IMG/VR virus record: IMGVR_UViG_3300039309_000025
Span: 1-64,000 of that record
Length of the DNA: 64,000 nucleotides
Strand: one strand, 5' to 3'
Source of the DNA: a virus
Under the pieces are notes generated by a model. That model was not told the origin of the DNA and searched no databases. It saw only the letters and a list, made by a program, of their open reading frames with translations. This document shows, one piece after another, positions 50,379-58,057 of the stretch. The number at the start of each line of letters is the position of its first letter. The stretch's first letter is position 1. The translations under genes and the position numbers were made by a program.

Positions 50379-51242
50379 TCAGGATACATCATTATCGACG
50401 TTTGGTTCTGGCTTTGCGGGGATGTCCTCTTCGAGAAAATCTTCAGCAAAGGTGATCTTTGGAATTTTGTATGGTCGCAATTTATTTTCGAAATACTTAA
50501 AGCCTTTATCGCTGATGCTGTACTTTTGGGCACCGCCAACAATAATGTCAACGCTAGTTCCGGTTCCAACATCACGACTCCGCTCCGCCGCAAACTTGGC
50601 GCGTAGTAGTTCATAAATGCAGGCCCCAAGCGTTATAGTGTCGGGATCGTACATCTCATTCTGACAAAGAAACGCCTGAGCAATGTCTGACCCAGTGCCG
50701 ATTGTTGAATAGTCGTTTTCCCAATGTACTTCGCCGGAAAGATCAACACGAACGATCTGTCCGTATTGTTCCGCATCGAATAACGCAATCAACAACTCTG
50801 CGCCAAGGTTCAAATGGCGTATCTCGTGCCACACATCGTCGTAGTGAGATTCTCGGAGCCATTCCCGCCCGTGTTTAGAGAATTCCTCAAAGTCCATGTT
50901 AAGGGTCATACTAACGAAGTGATTTACTAATTTACGCTTCACATTGCGGCACGCCGCTCTCAATCCCTCAAGTAAGGCGTCGATATGCAAATCGGTATCT
51001 GCCGGATTAGACTCTCGCATGTATCCACGTATCGCTGGATCACAAGCGTTAAGTAATTGATCGGCGCGTGTCGGTTGTCCAGAAATCAAGATCGAGCAGT
51101 GCGATTCTCCTTCTTCGATTTCTCGTAGCTTGTCTGCATCGTCCGAAGTTATTAGCGTGCCTTTGTTAACCTGCCAGTCACGGCACAAAACTAGCGTTGA
51201 CTTTGCTTGGTAGGTGCAGGTTGCGGCAATACACAGCGTCAT
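50379..51242 (-). CDS. Proteasome-beta-like Ntn hydrolase
   Basis: The 287-aa frame from 51242 reads MTLCIAATCTYQ. If Met is removed, T1 is the nucleophile; D21 (in LCRD) and K37 (in DADKL) lie in the positions of D17 and K33 of proteasome beta subunits, with the same 16-residue spacing. The rest shows the beta-sandwich pattern (GESHCSILISGQPTRADQLL). A GTG start at 51314 would add 24 residues as a possible propeptide. It belongs to a bacterial 'MTLCIAA' family thought to be proteasome-related. It probably forms a self-processing hydrolase. Adjacent to the Clp N-domain gene. Confidence 0.75.
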   Translation of the reverse strand: MTLCIAATCTYQAKSTLVLCRDWQVNKGTLITSDDADKLREIEEGESHCSILISGQPTRADQLLNACDPAIRGYMRESNPADTDLHIDALLEGLRAACRNVKRKLVNHFVSMTLNMDFEEFSKHGREWLRESHYDDVWHEIRHLNLGAELLIALFDAEQYGQIVRVDLSGEVHWENDYSTIGTGSDIAQAFLCQNEMYDPDTITLGACIYELLRAKFAAERSRDVGTGTSVDIIVGGAQKYSISDKGFKYFENKLRPYKIPKITFAEDFLEEDIPAKPEPNVDNDVS

Positions 51243-51310
51243 GGCCTCAGGCTCCTCTGTGTATTGATCCTCACAGATTTCCTGTGGGTGTGTCGAGTAT
51301 ATTTGTGCCG

Positions 51311-51769
51311 TCACGACGCCTCTTTGGCTTCGGCAACCTGTTGTTTCTTTTCGGCTTCCTTGAGGTCACGTAATGTGGCGGTAGCTTTCTGCAATTTCCT
51401 CCCATCTTCGGAGGCTTCACAATTGCTTGGGAGTTCGGATGGGAGGGCCACACCATTGCTGCGGCACCACTCTTTTTGCTGTTGGAAGGTTTCTATGTAG
51501 CGGGGCTTAGGTTTGCCGTCCGGGGTATTCCTGTCCCAGACCCAGTGGTGAAGGTCCTGGCGGTCGCCATCGTCTAGGGATCTGTCCACGTATTTCCGTC
51601 CCATATCTCCCATGAAGGGACTGGCGAACGAACTGGGTATCTTCTCCGTTCTTTCCCCGCACTCTTCGCAGGGCTCAGTCGGATCGTCCCAGTGTTTATA
51701 GAAGTGCTCCACAATCAGACCACGGTTGCCGCAGGTCTTGGAGACGCACACTGACTCAAAAACTGGCAC
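51311..51769 (-). CDS. Zinc-ribbon protein
   Basis: This 152-aa protein has an N-terminal CxxxC...CxxC pattern (CVSKTCGNRG and PCEECGERTEK), a zinc ribbon of the FmdB/'C-C-G' kind. The middle is acidic with 'KPRYIETFQQQKEWCRSNGVALP', a motif of phage zinc-ribbon proteins, and a Lys/Glu-rich coiled end. It may bind DNA or another phage protein. The stop overlaps the start of the longer Ntn frame. Confidence 0.7.
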   Translation of the reverse strand: MPVFESVCVSKTCGNRGLIVEHFYKHWDDPTEPCEECGERTEKIPSSFASPFMGDMGRKYVDRSLDDGDRQDLHHWVWDRNTPDGKPKPRYIETFQQQKEWCRSNGVALPSELPSNCEASEDGRKLQKATATLRDLKEAEKKQQVAEAKEAS

Positions 51770-51772
51770 AAT

Positions 51773-52264
51773 CTACTCCTGTCCCACGTGGGACTCCTGA
51801 ACTGGCCGTAAGGCCATCTCCAAGCTTTCTATTGCCGCCTTAGTTGCTGCGGCTACCTCGCACAGATCAGCAAGGCTTTCTCGTGGTATATTAATTGATC
51901 GGAACTCAGCCAAACGGATGGCTGGATATATCTGACCAGTAAACGGTCCTTCGTGACCTCTCTTGAAGCCAGTGAACCCGTATTTAACAGTCCTGCCAAG
52001 GGTTCTATTGGCGATCATGCGCCTTACCAATTCATTAGCCGCTGGGATCAGGATAGAGTCTTCTTGTTTCCGACGAGCAGCCTCATTTTTATCAATGAGG
52101 TAGAACTCAACGTCTATGGTCTTGCAGGAGGCTACCGCCTCAATATCCGCTCCTTCAAGGTTTTCAGTCGCACAGTCTGATCCGTACAACGTTATGTGGC
52201 CTTCGTTCCTGCGAAGAAATTCAAGTGCGAGTAACCTGTATTTGTCCTTGTCGAGTTCGAACAT
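51773..52264 (-). CDS. Hypothetical protein
   Basis: The 163-aa protein starts at ATG 52264, one base inside the upstream stop (TGATG). It is mostly helical and acidic and contains GSDCATENLEGADIEAVASC. The last residues, ESHVGQE, are written across palindrome site 14. Not recognised. It lies between terminase and Ntn genes in the same unit. Confidence 0.6.
   Translation of the reverse strand: MFELDKDKYRLLALEFLRRNEGHITLYGSDCATENLEGADIEAVASCKTIDVEFYLIDKNEAARRKQEDSILIPAANELVRRMIANRTLGRTVKYGFTGFKRGHEGPFTGQIYPAIRLAEFRSINIPRESLADLCEVAAATKAAIESLEMALRPVQESHVGQE
51781..51794. promoter_or_regulatory. Dispersed palindrome site 14 (perfect)
   Basis: GTCCCACGTGGGAC, a perfect palindrome. It encodes SHVGQ at the C-terminus of the gene ending at 51773. 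Confidence 0.9.
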
Positions 52265-52839
52265 CACACCGCCTCCGTATGGCTCTCTGCGATGTCCTGG
52301 AACAGCCCGCCGCCCAGAGACTCCTGAATCAGTTTGACCAGATCGGTGCCTGTCTCGAACTTACCGCCCAGAAGTGTTTCTAGGGCCTGCTTGTCTTTGG
52401 GCATCATGCGGACCAAGTGAGGATAGCCGGAGTTTCCCATATTGTATTGCATCGGGTCTCCGTCTATGAAGATGTCCCAGATGTCCTGGATCAGCTCTTT
52501 CACGGTTCGCCCTTGAGATGTTGCGGCCTCCTGGTAATAGTCTTCGTATACCGGGTCCACGGAGCACCGGAACGTCAACTTGCCCTCTTCGCGGCCCGCC
52601 GCCTCCGCCAATAGCGGCAAGAGTTCTTCGCCGGAAGTCGGTTCTAAGCCGGTGGACTCCGTGATGCGCGCCATCTCGTTCGGGGTGAGCATCAGCCCGC
52701 CGCCTGAAACGTCCTTTAAGAGTGTCTGGATGATCTGGGTGAGCTTCTGAACTTCGTTCTCATCCCCCTCGACCATGGTCATTAGGGGTCCGATGTCGTT
52801 CTCGGATAGCTCAAGTTGAATGTTGTACTTAACGCTCAC
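52264..52839 (-). CDS. Hypothetical protein after terminase
   Basis: This 191-aa protein is unassigned. It starts MSVKYNIQLELSENDIGPL (beta then helix), has an acidic middle (GREEGKLTFRCSVDPVYEDYY) and helices near the end (LETLLGGKFETGTDLVKLIQES). No signal peptide. Probably an accessory of DNA packaging or assembly by position. Coupled to the downstream gene. Confidence 0.6.
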   Translation of the reverse strand: MSVKYNIQLELSENDIGPLMTMVEGDENEVQKLTQIIQTLLKDVSGGGLMLTPNEMARITESTGLEPTSGEELLPLLAEAAGREEGKLTFRCSVDPVYEDYYQEAATSQGRTVKELIQDIWDIFIDGDPMQYNMGNSGYPHLVRMMPKDKQALETLLGGKFETGTDLVKLIQESLGGGLFQDIAESHTEAV

Positions 52840-52881
52840 GGCTTTCTCCTTGGGTTTTATAGTACTCCCGTTTCCCCTTGA

Positions 52882-55128
52882 CTACAAGTCCTCAATCCTC
52901 GGTTCATAAGGCTGGCCTTCCGGCTTCTTCCCCATCAACGTCATCAGTCCTTCAAAACCCAACGAGTTGGGCAGTTGGATTTCCAGCGAAATAGCCTTCA
53001 GTTGGATCGAGCCGCATTGCGGACAACGGTATTCTCGTTCCGGGTTATCGCAGACCCACGGCCATTTGCCTTCCGAGTCCACCGTCTCCCCGTACCGGCA
53101 AGTCTGACAGTAACACCGATACCGCGCGGGCTTCTGGACTTCCACTACGCCTGGAACGCGAACGCGGCCTCCTTCGTCACAGTCCATTTCATGGGCGCAG
53201 TAAAGAGAGATGAGACCGGCAAGGAGTTCGTCGTCGTGAAACGTTTCCTCAGCCCCGAAGGTCCGCGAGTCAGCCTCTTCTTTCCGGTAAGTGGTCATTT
53301 CCTCTGCAAAGTTTGCTGACCTAATTACCCAAGTGTGAGACAAGAGCCAGTCCACTCCCGTCTGATGAAGGTACGCCTTCGTATTCACTTTGGTGTACCA
53401 ATGCCATTTCCCGGACAAAGGGTGCAGGGAGTCCAGATGTTTCCACCGGAAGACATTTGGGTACTGATAAAAAATCAGCACATCGTCACCAACAGTCTGA
53501 TAGACGTTGTACTCGATGCACATCAAGGCGTCGTTGTACCACCTTCCAATGACGTTACAGTAGAAGGCCAATTCCTTGGGCTTGGTGTGGTTATCCCTCC
53601 AGACCGCCACTTGCTCATCGGGCTGGCCAAACTTACCGATCTTGTTGACGAAGATCACACTGTAGTCTTGGCCGATTCCTTCGCTCGGGTCCACTCCAAC
53701 TGAGTACTCAACGCCCAGTAGCGGCTCCTCCCAGACCCAAAAAGGGGTCTCGTCTTGGCGATGATCGACATTGCACCCCTTGATGTAACACCGGCCATCT
53801 TCTCCGCCCGCCCCGTGGATTTCGCCGGTTTCCCGATAAATCTTTCCCTTCCTGACTGGATTCCGATCTACGGTCGAATTCACCCACTCGCGGCAGGCAT
53901 CGTTGAACATCACGAAACCACTTACCTGCCAAGCGTCCTCGGCGGTGACGGCCATTTCCTGAAGCCACTGTTTCTTGGCCTTCTCCCCCTGTTCTTCAGC
54001 TTGCTCGCGGTTGTCCTGATGCCAATAGCATTGCTCGTCCGTCAGCACCATCGGTTGCAAGGTTCCCGTGTCACAGTCGGGGCACTTTGCTCCACTGACC
54101 GATTCTCCGAATAACGCGGCTTTGCGCCACTTCCGACAATTCGCGCACGTCAGCCATTCCTTCTTGGCCCGCTCCCGCATCAGTCTCTCTGGTTCTTGAA
54201 TGCACCAACCGTTCGGAGGAGCCAGAACTCTGGTTGTCTCGAAGAAGCTCGGAAGAAACAGTGGATACCAACGTGGCCATTTGCCTTGATCCATACGCCG
54301 CTCACACGCTCTCCAGATTCGATGCGCAGCGGTTCCGGCTCCTTCACCCGTCCCTTCGATGAATCCGAAGACTTGCGGTTTATCAGCCATCGAGTTGCCT
54401 AAATCGGCGTTGACAATGCGCTCTAAGTCGTCCTCAAGGTAGCCACAAAACTCTGAGACGTGGGCCGCGTCTACAGCGATCCCTTGTCCTACTCCAGAGT
54501 ATTGGTTCGACCATTGCACCATTACACGAGAGTTCATGCCAGGATGTCTTAAACGGAGTAGCGGGTCCTCATTCTCGAAGAATAAGCCCGTCTCTTCTTT
54601 ACGGCTGGACTGCATCGGCTTCAACCACCACGGCATGTTGTCGTAGATGTACAGCATATAGCCGAATAAGTAAGAAGAGTGCGCCCGATCAACCGAGACT
54701 ACGATGGCTCTCGTATTTGGAAAGAACATCGCCCGCCAAGCGATCATCGCTTCAATCAAAGTCGAGCAGCCCAATTGGCGAGCTTTCAAAATCAAAATCT
54801 TCTGTGCTCTGCCCTTGGCCTTCAGTTCGTAGTACTTATCGAGAATGATGAACTGGCTTTCCCAGAGTGATAGGAGTTGTCGCTTCAGTTCCTTCGTAGT
54901 GATCCAGAAGTAATTTCTCGCGGCGTAGCTGAAATCGTTTCGGCAGGCACGGGCTTGTTCGACGATGGCCGCTTTGAGCTTCTTCCCGTCAGCCAACCCC
55001 TCAATCAGTTCAAATCTTTCGATAGAGGGGATCAGGTCCCAGTCTTCTTCCCTAATCTTCAGTTTTAAGGGGAGGTCCCGATCCAAGTACTCGATCATGG
55101 CGGATACGCCAGGGTCGCGTCGCCACAT
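52882..55128 (-). CDS. terL: Terminase large subunit with zinc ribbons
   Basis: This 748-aa protein carries Walker A KARQLGCST (115-123), a Walker B-like VDAAH (219-223), and nuclease acids D480 (VGVDPSEG), E539 (CIEYN) and D near 645 (HDDELL). Two zinc ribbons are inserted: CANC...CPDC at about 328-352 and CYCQTC...CPQC near 690-725. The large size (usual about 500-600) comes from these insertions. TerL powers packaging and cuts the genome. The ATG at 55128 has GAGGA upstream. Small terminase lies directly upstream, leaving a 2-nt gap. Confidence 0.9.
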   Translation of the reverse strand: MWRRDPGVSAMIEYLDRDLPLKLKIREEDWDLIPSIERFELIEGLADGKKLKAAIVEQARACRNDFSYAARNYFWITTKELKRQLLSLWESQFIILDKYYELKAKGRAQKILILKARQLGCSTLIEAMIAWRAMFFPNTRAIVVSVDRAHSSYLFGYMLYIYDNMPWWLKPMQSSRKEETGLFFENEDPLLRLRHPGMNSRVMVQWSNQYSGVGQGIAVDAAHVSEFCGYLEDDLERIVNADLGNSMADKPQVFGFIEGTGEGAGTAAHRIWRACERRMDQGKWPRWYPLFLPSFFETTRVLAPPNGWCIQEPERLMRERAKKEWLTCANCRKWRKAALFGESVSGAKCPDCDTGTLQPMVLTDEQCYWHQDNREQAEEQGEKAKKQWLQEMAVTAEDAWQVSGFVMFNDACREWVNSTVDRNPVRKGKIYRETGEIHGAGGEDGRCYIKGCNVDHRQDETPFWVWEEPLLGVEYSVGVDPSEGIGQDYSVIFVNKIGKFGQPDEQVAVWRDNHTKPKELAFYCNVIGRWYNDALMCIEYNVYQTVGDDVLIFYQYPNVFRWKHLDSLHPLSGKWHWYTKVNTKAYLHQTGVDWLLSHTWVIRSANFAEEMTTYRKEEADSRTFGAEETFHDDELLAGLISLYCAHEMDCDEGGRVRVPGVVEVQKPARYRCYCQTCRYGETVDSEGKWPWVCDNPEREYRCPQCGSIQLKAISLEIQLPNSLGFEGLMTLMGKKPEGQPYEPRIEDL

Positions 55129-55130
55129 GA

Positions 55131-55634
55131 CTATTCCTCGACCGGCTTGGTCTTCTCGTACTCCACGGGGGTGGCAACCAGATCCACCACTCTGCGAGCT
55201 GGTCCTAACTGGCGGGTTTCCTGTTCGTCAGCCAACATGCGGAAGATAGCGTCCGGTGTAGCCAGCCCCTTGGAACCTGAGGCGCTGATATTGGCTGTCT
55301 GATTATTGTTGTTCTGTTGGACGTTGACAACCGTGCCCGCCTTGCCACCTTCTACTAAGCCGTACATCTGGGCCACAAGTCTCATCGCCGCCACATCTCC
55401 CGCTTCTACGCTAATCTCCAAGTTATGGAATAACTTAAATAGGTGCTTGATGGCGTGAAAGGCCTGGATTTTCCCTTGAATGGAACGGCTGGAGAGGTTC
55501 TTGGCGGTGACCTTGATGCCAGCGAATTTCTCGGGAATAACCAGTGGGGGAGCGGGGTTCAACGTGGGACTGCTGGCAACCTGCTTGATCTGGGTTGCGA
55601 TGGGGGTCACTTTCGGCTTCTTTTTGTCCGCCAC
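55131..55634 (-). CDS. terS: Putative terminase small subunit
   Basis: This 167-aa protein starts at a GTG 6 nt after a -10 box. It is helical in the middle (IQAFHAIKHLFKLFHNLEISVEAGDVAAMRLVAQMYGLV), as in small terminases, and has Asn/Gln repeats (NVQQNNNNQTANI). Position just before TerL and size fit TerS, but no helix-turn-helix is obvious, so the assignment is from context. Palindrome site 15 lies at codons 22-26, read as PTLN. Confidence 0.6.
   Translation of the reverse strand: MADKKKPKVTPIATQIKQVASSPTLNPAPPLVIPEKFAGIKVTAKNLSSRSIQGKIQAFHAIKHLFKLFHNLEISVEAGDVAAMRLVAQMYGLVEGGKAGTVVNVQQNNNNQTANISASGSKGLATPDAIFRMLADEQETRQLGPARRVVDLVATPVEYEKTKPVEE
55557..55570 (-). promoter_or_regulatory. 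Dispersed palindrome site 15
   Basis: Minus strand GTCCCACGTTGAAC, near the start of the small terminase gene, about 65-80 nt downstream of its promoter. Confidence 0.75.
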
Positions 55635-55640
55635 GACCCC

Positions 55641-55668
55641 AATATAGCAGACTTACTTTAAGAGTCAA
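55641..55668 (-). promoter_or_regulatory. Leaderless promoter of the terminase operon
   Basis: TTGACT (55668-55663), 16 nt, TATATT (55646-55641). The GTG of the small terminase gene begins 6 nt after the -10 box. It lies just downstream of the terminator at 55674-55718. Confidence 0.78.
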
Positions 55669-55673
55669 TCTGA

Positions 55674-55718
55674 ACAAAAAAATCGGCTGTGGCCGCAACG
55701 GAGGATGCAGCCACAGCC
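55674..55718 (-). terminator. Strong intrinsic terminator
   Basis: Perfect 9-bp stem GGCTGTGGC / GCCACAGCC with a 16-nt loop, followed on the minus strand by GATTTTTTTG. It ends the transcript of the 55742-56083 gene and separates it from the terminase operon. Confidence 0.9.
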
Positions 55719-55741
55719 AGATCCAGACGCGGATTGAAAGT

Positions 55742-56083
55742 TTAGGTGGCCGATGTTGGTAATTCCGCTACGGCTGCGTCGGCGGCGGTCTTTGCGGTTG
55801 CCGCCTGCGTGACCAGATTCGTCAGGATCGTCTGCGTCGCGGGACTCAATACGTCCCCTTGGTTGGCGATCGACTGCTGAAGCTGTGTAATGGTGGCCTC
55901 CAGGCCGGTGATGCCGGTTGCAAGCGTGGCTACATCCCCTTGCAAGGCTGTGATGGAACCTTGAATTGCCGTCAGTTGCGTTGCGATTGCGCTCATTTGT
56001 CTCTCCAGAAACGATTGGCCTGCTAGTATAGCAGCGAGTTGAATCCCGATGCCTGCCAGCGGATTTTGAATAGGCCAGTTCAT
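55742..56083 (-). CDS. Small helical coiled-coil protein
   Basis: This 113-aa protein has a long heptad repeat: MSAIATQLTAIQGSITALQG and then TLATGITGLEATITQLQQSIANQ, at about residues 30-85. No signal peptide. Similar small coiled-coil proteins are found in tailed phages with unknown function. It ends at a strong terminator. ATG at 56083 is chosen from the frame; a second Met in the heptad is an alternative. Confidence 0.65.
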   Translation of the reverse strand: MNWPIQNPLAGIGIQLAAILAGQSFLERQMSAIATQLTAIQGSITALQGDVATLATGITGLEATITQLQQSIANQGDVLSPATQTILTNLVTQAATAKTAADAAVAELPTSAT

Positions 56084-56178
56084 AGAACGATGGTACTACA
56101 CCTTGGGACTTATACTATATAATTCCCTTCGTTTTCGTCGGTTTCTACTCTCATTTCCTAACCTCTCTGCCTGACCCT

Positions 56179-56463
56179 CTACTGCGTAATCTCTTTGACT
56201 CTAAGGAAGCGGTAATCGTCATACGCTCCTTCCTTAAAATACTTGTCATGGTTATGACCGGCGTTATCTACCGCCGATAGATATTGCTCTTTCGTGGCAG
56301 TCCCAGTGACCTTAAAGGTATGACTGGCGATCGTCACCAAATCATCAATTTCGGGGGCCAGCCCTGCCTTGAATGCTATGATCCCTATTCGGGAAAGCTC
56401 TTCAGCAATACGATCCGTTGGCTCACGTAACCGGGGATCATAGCATTCAGGGCGCTGTCCCAT
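56179..56463 (-). CDS. Hypothetical protein containing a 16-bp inverted repeat
   Basis: This 94-aa protein reads acidic N-terminal helices (TDRIAEELSRIGIIAFKAGL) and a C-terminal basic region (HNHDKYFKEGAYDDYRFLRVKE). The DNA carries a perfect 16-bp inverted repeat at 56370-56385 and 56434-56449, encoding ECYDPR and the region near GIIAFKAG. Not recognised. Confidence 0.55.
   Translation of the reverse strand: MGQRPECYDPRLREPTDRIAEELSRIGIIAFKAGLAPEIDDLVTIASHTFKVTGTATKEQYLSAVDNAGHNHDKYFKEGAYDDYRFLRVKEITQ
56370..56449. repeat. 16-bp perfect inverted repeat
   Basis: TGAATGCTATGATCCC at 56370-56385 and its exact reverse complement at 56434-56449, with a 48-nt spacer, inside the coding region of the gene at 56179-56463. 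It would form a stable stem. Confidence 0.8.
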
Positions 56464-56474
56464 CTATTTGCCCT

Positions 56475-56846
56475 TCACTCTGGCAACGCCTGGACCATTT
56501 CGCGCACGTCGCGCATACTAACGCCAGCAGCCAAGAGGTCGCGCGCACTGACGCCAGCAGCCAAGAGGGCGCGCGTACTGACGCCAGCGGCCAAGAGGTA
56601 GCGCGCACTAAAGCCAGCGACCCAGAGGGCGCGCGCACTGACGCCAGCGACCCAGAGGTCGCGCGTACTGACGCCAGCGGCCAAGAGGTCGCGCGCACTG
56701 ACGCCAGCAGCCAAGAGGTCGCGCGCGATAACGCCAGCAGCCACGAGGTCGCGCGTACTAACGCCAGCAGCCCACTTTTCTTTGATGGCTGATATATCAG
56801 CTTCCAGTCGATCCAGTTCCTTCAATAACTCAGATTTCGTTTGCAT
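56475..56846 (-). CDS. Ten-residue repeat protein (AAGVSARDLL)
   Basis: The 123-aa protein has a Lys/Glu N-terminal helix, then nine or so tandem copies of 'AAGVS(A/T)RDLL' at about 26-115, coded by 30-bp DNA repeats. The repeats start at a regular 10-residue period with hydrophobic faces, so an elongated repeat solenoid is likely. It resembles 'DL..AG.s...L' style repeats (pentapeptide- or decapeptide-like). A good ribosome binding site (GGAGAGA, GACG, ATG) precedes it. Function is unknown; possible DNA mimic or scaffold. Confidence 0.7.
   Translation of the reverse strand: MQTKSELLKELDRLEADISAIKEKWAAGVSTRDLVAAGVIARDLLAAGVSARDLLAAGVSTRDLWVAGVSARALWVAGFSARYLLAAGVSTRALLAAGVSARDLLAAGVSMRDVREMVQALPE
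56521..56760. repeat. Tandem 30-bp repeats (8 full units)
   Basis: Eight 30-bp units start at 56521, 56551, 56581, 56611, 56641, 56671, 56701 and 56731, with partial copies on both sides. Unit example ACGCCAGCAGCCAAGAGGTC followed by GCGCGCACTG. The opposite strand is also open across the array. Confidence 0.92.
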
Positions 56847-56912
56847 CGTCTCTCTCTCCTAAACATGTGGCGTCCGTCCATTCGATCTTGCTGTGGCTGT
56901 CCCATCTACTTC

Positions 56913-57881
56913 CTAACCTCCTGGCCTGGGGGGAACCAGCCGTGAATTGGCCACACTCTGATCCCTCAAGGATGACTGCAAAATCGAATCCTCATGCTTA
57001 GAAGCTCTAGGGTCGGATATGGACCGAAAACCTTTTTGCATCTGCCCTTCTTGCTTTGTAAGCCGGTCGCCCATCGGAAGGTTGTCAGTGTCGAAATTTC
57101 CAATCTCCCTTAATGGAGGGGAATCACCGATCTCCGCCGGAGACATGTACTTCGGGCGGGGCTTGTACATTGCCTTCAATTGCTCCAGGATTTCATCGAG
57201 CGCCGCGCTAATGTCCTGCTTTTCGTCGTAGACGCTGAAGGTCTTGCGAGCTACCAATAGGCCAAGAGATGTAGGCTGTCCTTCAACAGCTCCCCCGCCA
57301 GCACTATCCGACACGGCATCGTGCTTGTAGGTCAAATGAACCAGTCCCATCCCGGCCTGGTTGAGGACATTCTTGCGCGCCCGTAAAGTCAACTTTCCTT
57401 CCAGCCCCCTCGGCTCGAATTCGATGTAGTCCGGTGAATTATCGTTAATAAGAGCAATCAGATCCGACACGTCCCACTTAGGGTTTTCCGTTAGGTTTGA
57501 TGGCCTTTTTCCTGTGACTGCCCGCCTGCGGACGGTTCCCGCCGTGAATACCTTACGCTTTATATCGGCGGGCTTATGCTCGTCGAATCCCGGATCTCCC
57601 GGCATTAAAATTACGCTCTTGGCCTCTCCGGGGTCCGTAGCAACGTCTTTATGGAGCACCACGGCTCCCAGTGGCGGGGGAGGGTGAACGTCCAACGTGG
57701 GACTCGGCACGCCCGGTGGAACCGTGGCAATACCGGATTCCTCCGTGTTCATGTCATAGAGCATTTCCACCGTGTCCACCACGTCCTCGGTGAGTAGAAT
57801 AGAGTCCTGGGTCTTCTTCAGCCCACGGTCGAGGGTCTTCTGAATGTAGCGGGCGAACTTATCCTTGAGTGCTTGGTCCAT
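56913..57881 (-). CDS. Hypothetical protein, possibly DNA- or packaging-associated
   Basis: The 322-aa frame starts at ATG 57881 (AGGAAGC upstream; 57971 is a longer, less likely start). Residues 1-45 are helical (KFARYIQKTLDRGLKKTQDS), then a proline-rich linker, an RKVFTAGTVRRRAVTGKRPS basic patch, and a beta/helix domain (SDLIALINDNSPDYIEFE..GLEGKLTLRARKNV). Not recognised. It has a palindrome copy (57690) in the coding sequence and an inverted repeat in its leader. Confidence 0.6.
   Translation of the reverse strand: MDQALKDKFARYIQKTLDRGLKKTQDSILLTEDVVDTVEMLYDMNTEESGIATVPPGVPSPTLDVHPPPPLGAVVLHKDVATDPGEAKSVILMPGDPGFDEHKPADIKRKVFTAGTVRRRAVTGKRPSNLTENPKWDVSDLIALINDNSPDYIEFEPRGLEGKLTLRARKNVLNQAGMGLVHLTYKHDAVSDSAGGGAVEGQPTSLGLLVARKTFSVYDEKQDISAALDEILEQLKAMYKPRPKYMSPAEIGDSPPLREIGNFDTDNLPMGDRLTKQEGQMQKGFRSISDPRASKHEDSILQSSLRDQSVANSRLVPPRPGG
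57690..57703 (-). promoter_or_regulatory. Dispersed palindrome site 16
   Basis: Minus strand GTCCCACGTTGGAC, in the proline-rich part of the gene at 56913-57881, read as SPTLDV. Confidence 0.75.
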
Positions 57882-57903
57882 GCTTCCTGGCGTCTCTTTC
57901 CTT

Positions 57904-57969
57904 GCAGAGCCTTGAAATTCAGCGCACCCACCTCCCCAGAAATTAGTCCGCCTCACTCCAAGGCTCTGC
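57904..57969. repeat. 11-bp inverted repeat in a leader
   Basis: GCAGAGCCTTG at 57904-57914 and CAAGGCTCTGC at 57959-57969 enclose 44 nt. It lies between the gene at 58058 and the start at 57881, so it could shape the 5' leader of the downstream gene. A second 7-bp hairpin (CCCTCTA/TAGAGGG) lies at about 57974-57992. Confidence 0.6.
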
Positions 57970-58057
57970 ACGGCCCTCTATCCGCTAGAGGGTTGCGTTT
58001 GTACTCCAACCGGCTGCGGTGTATTGTGTTTTAGACTGTCGGGTGTTTTCTCCTTTC

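Noticed and set aside
56521-56760. Possible CRISPR array
   Set aside because: Units are directly adjacent with no spacers, and they code a ten-residue protein repeat.
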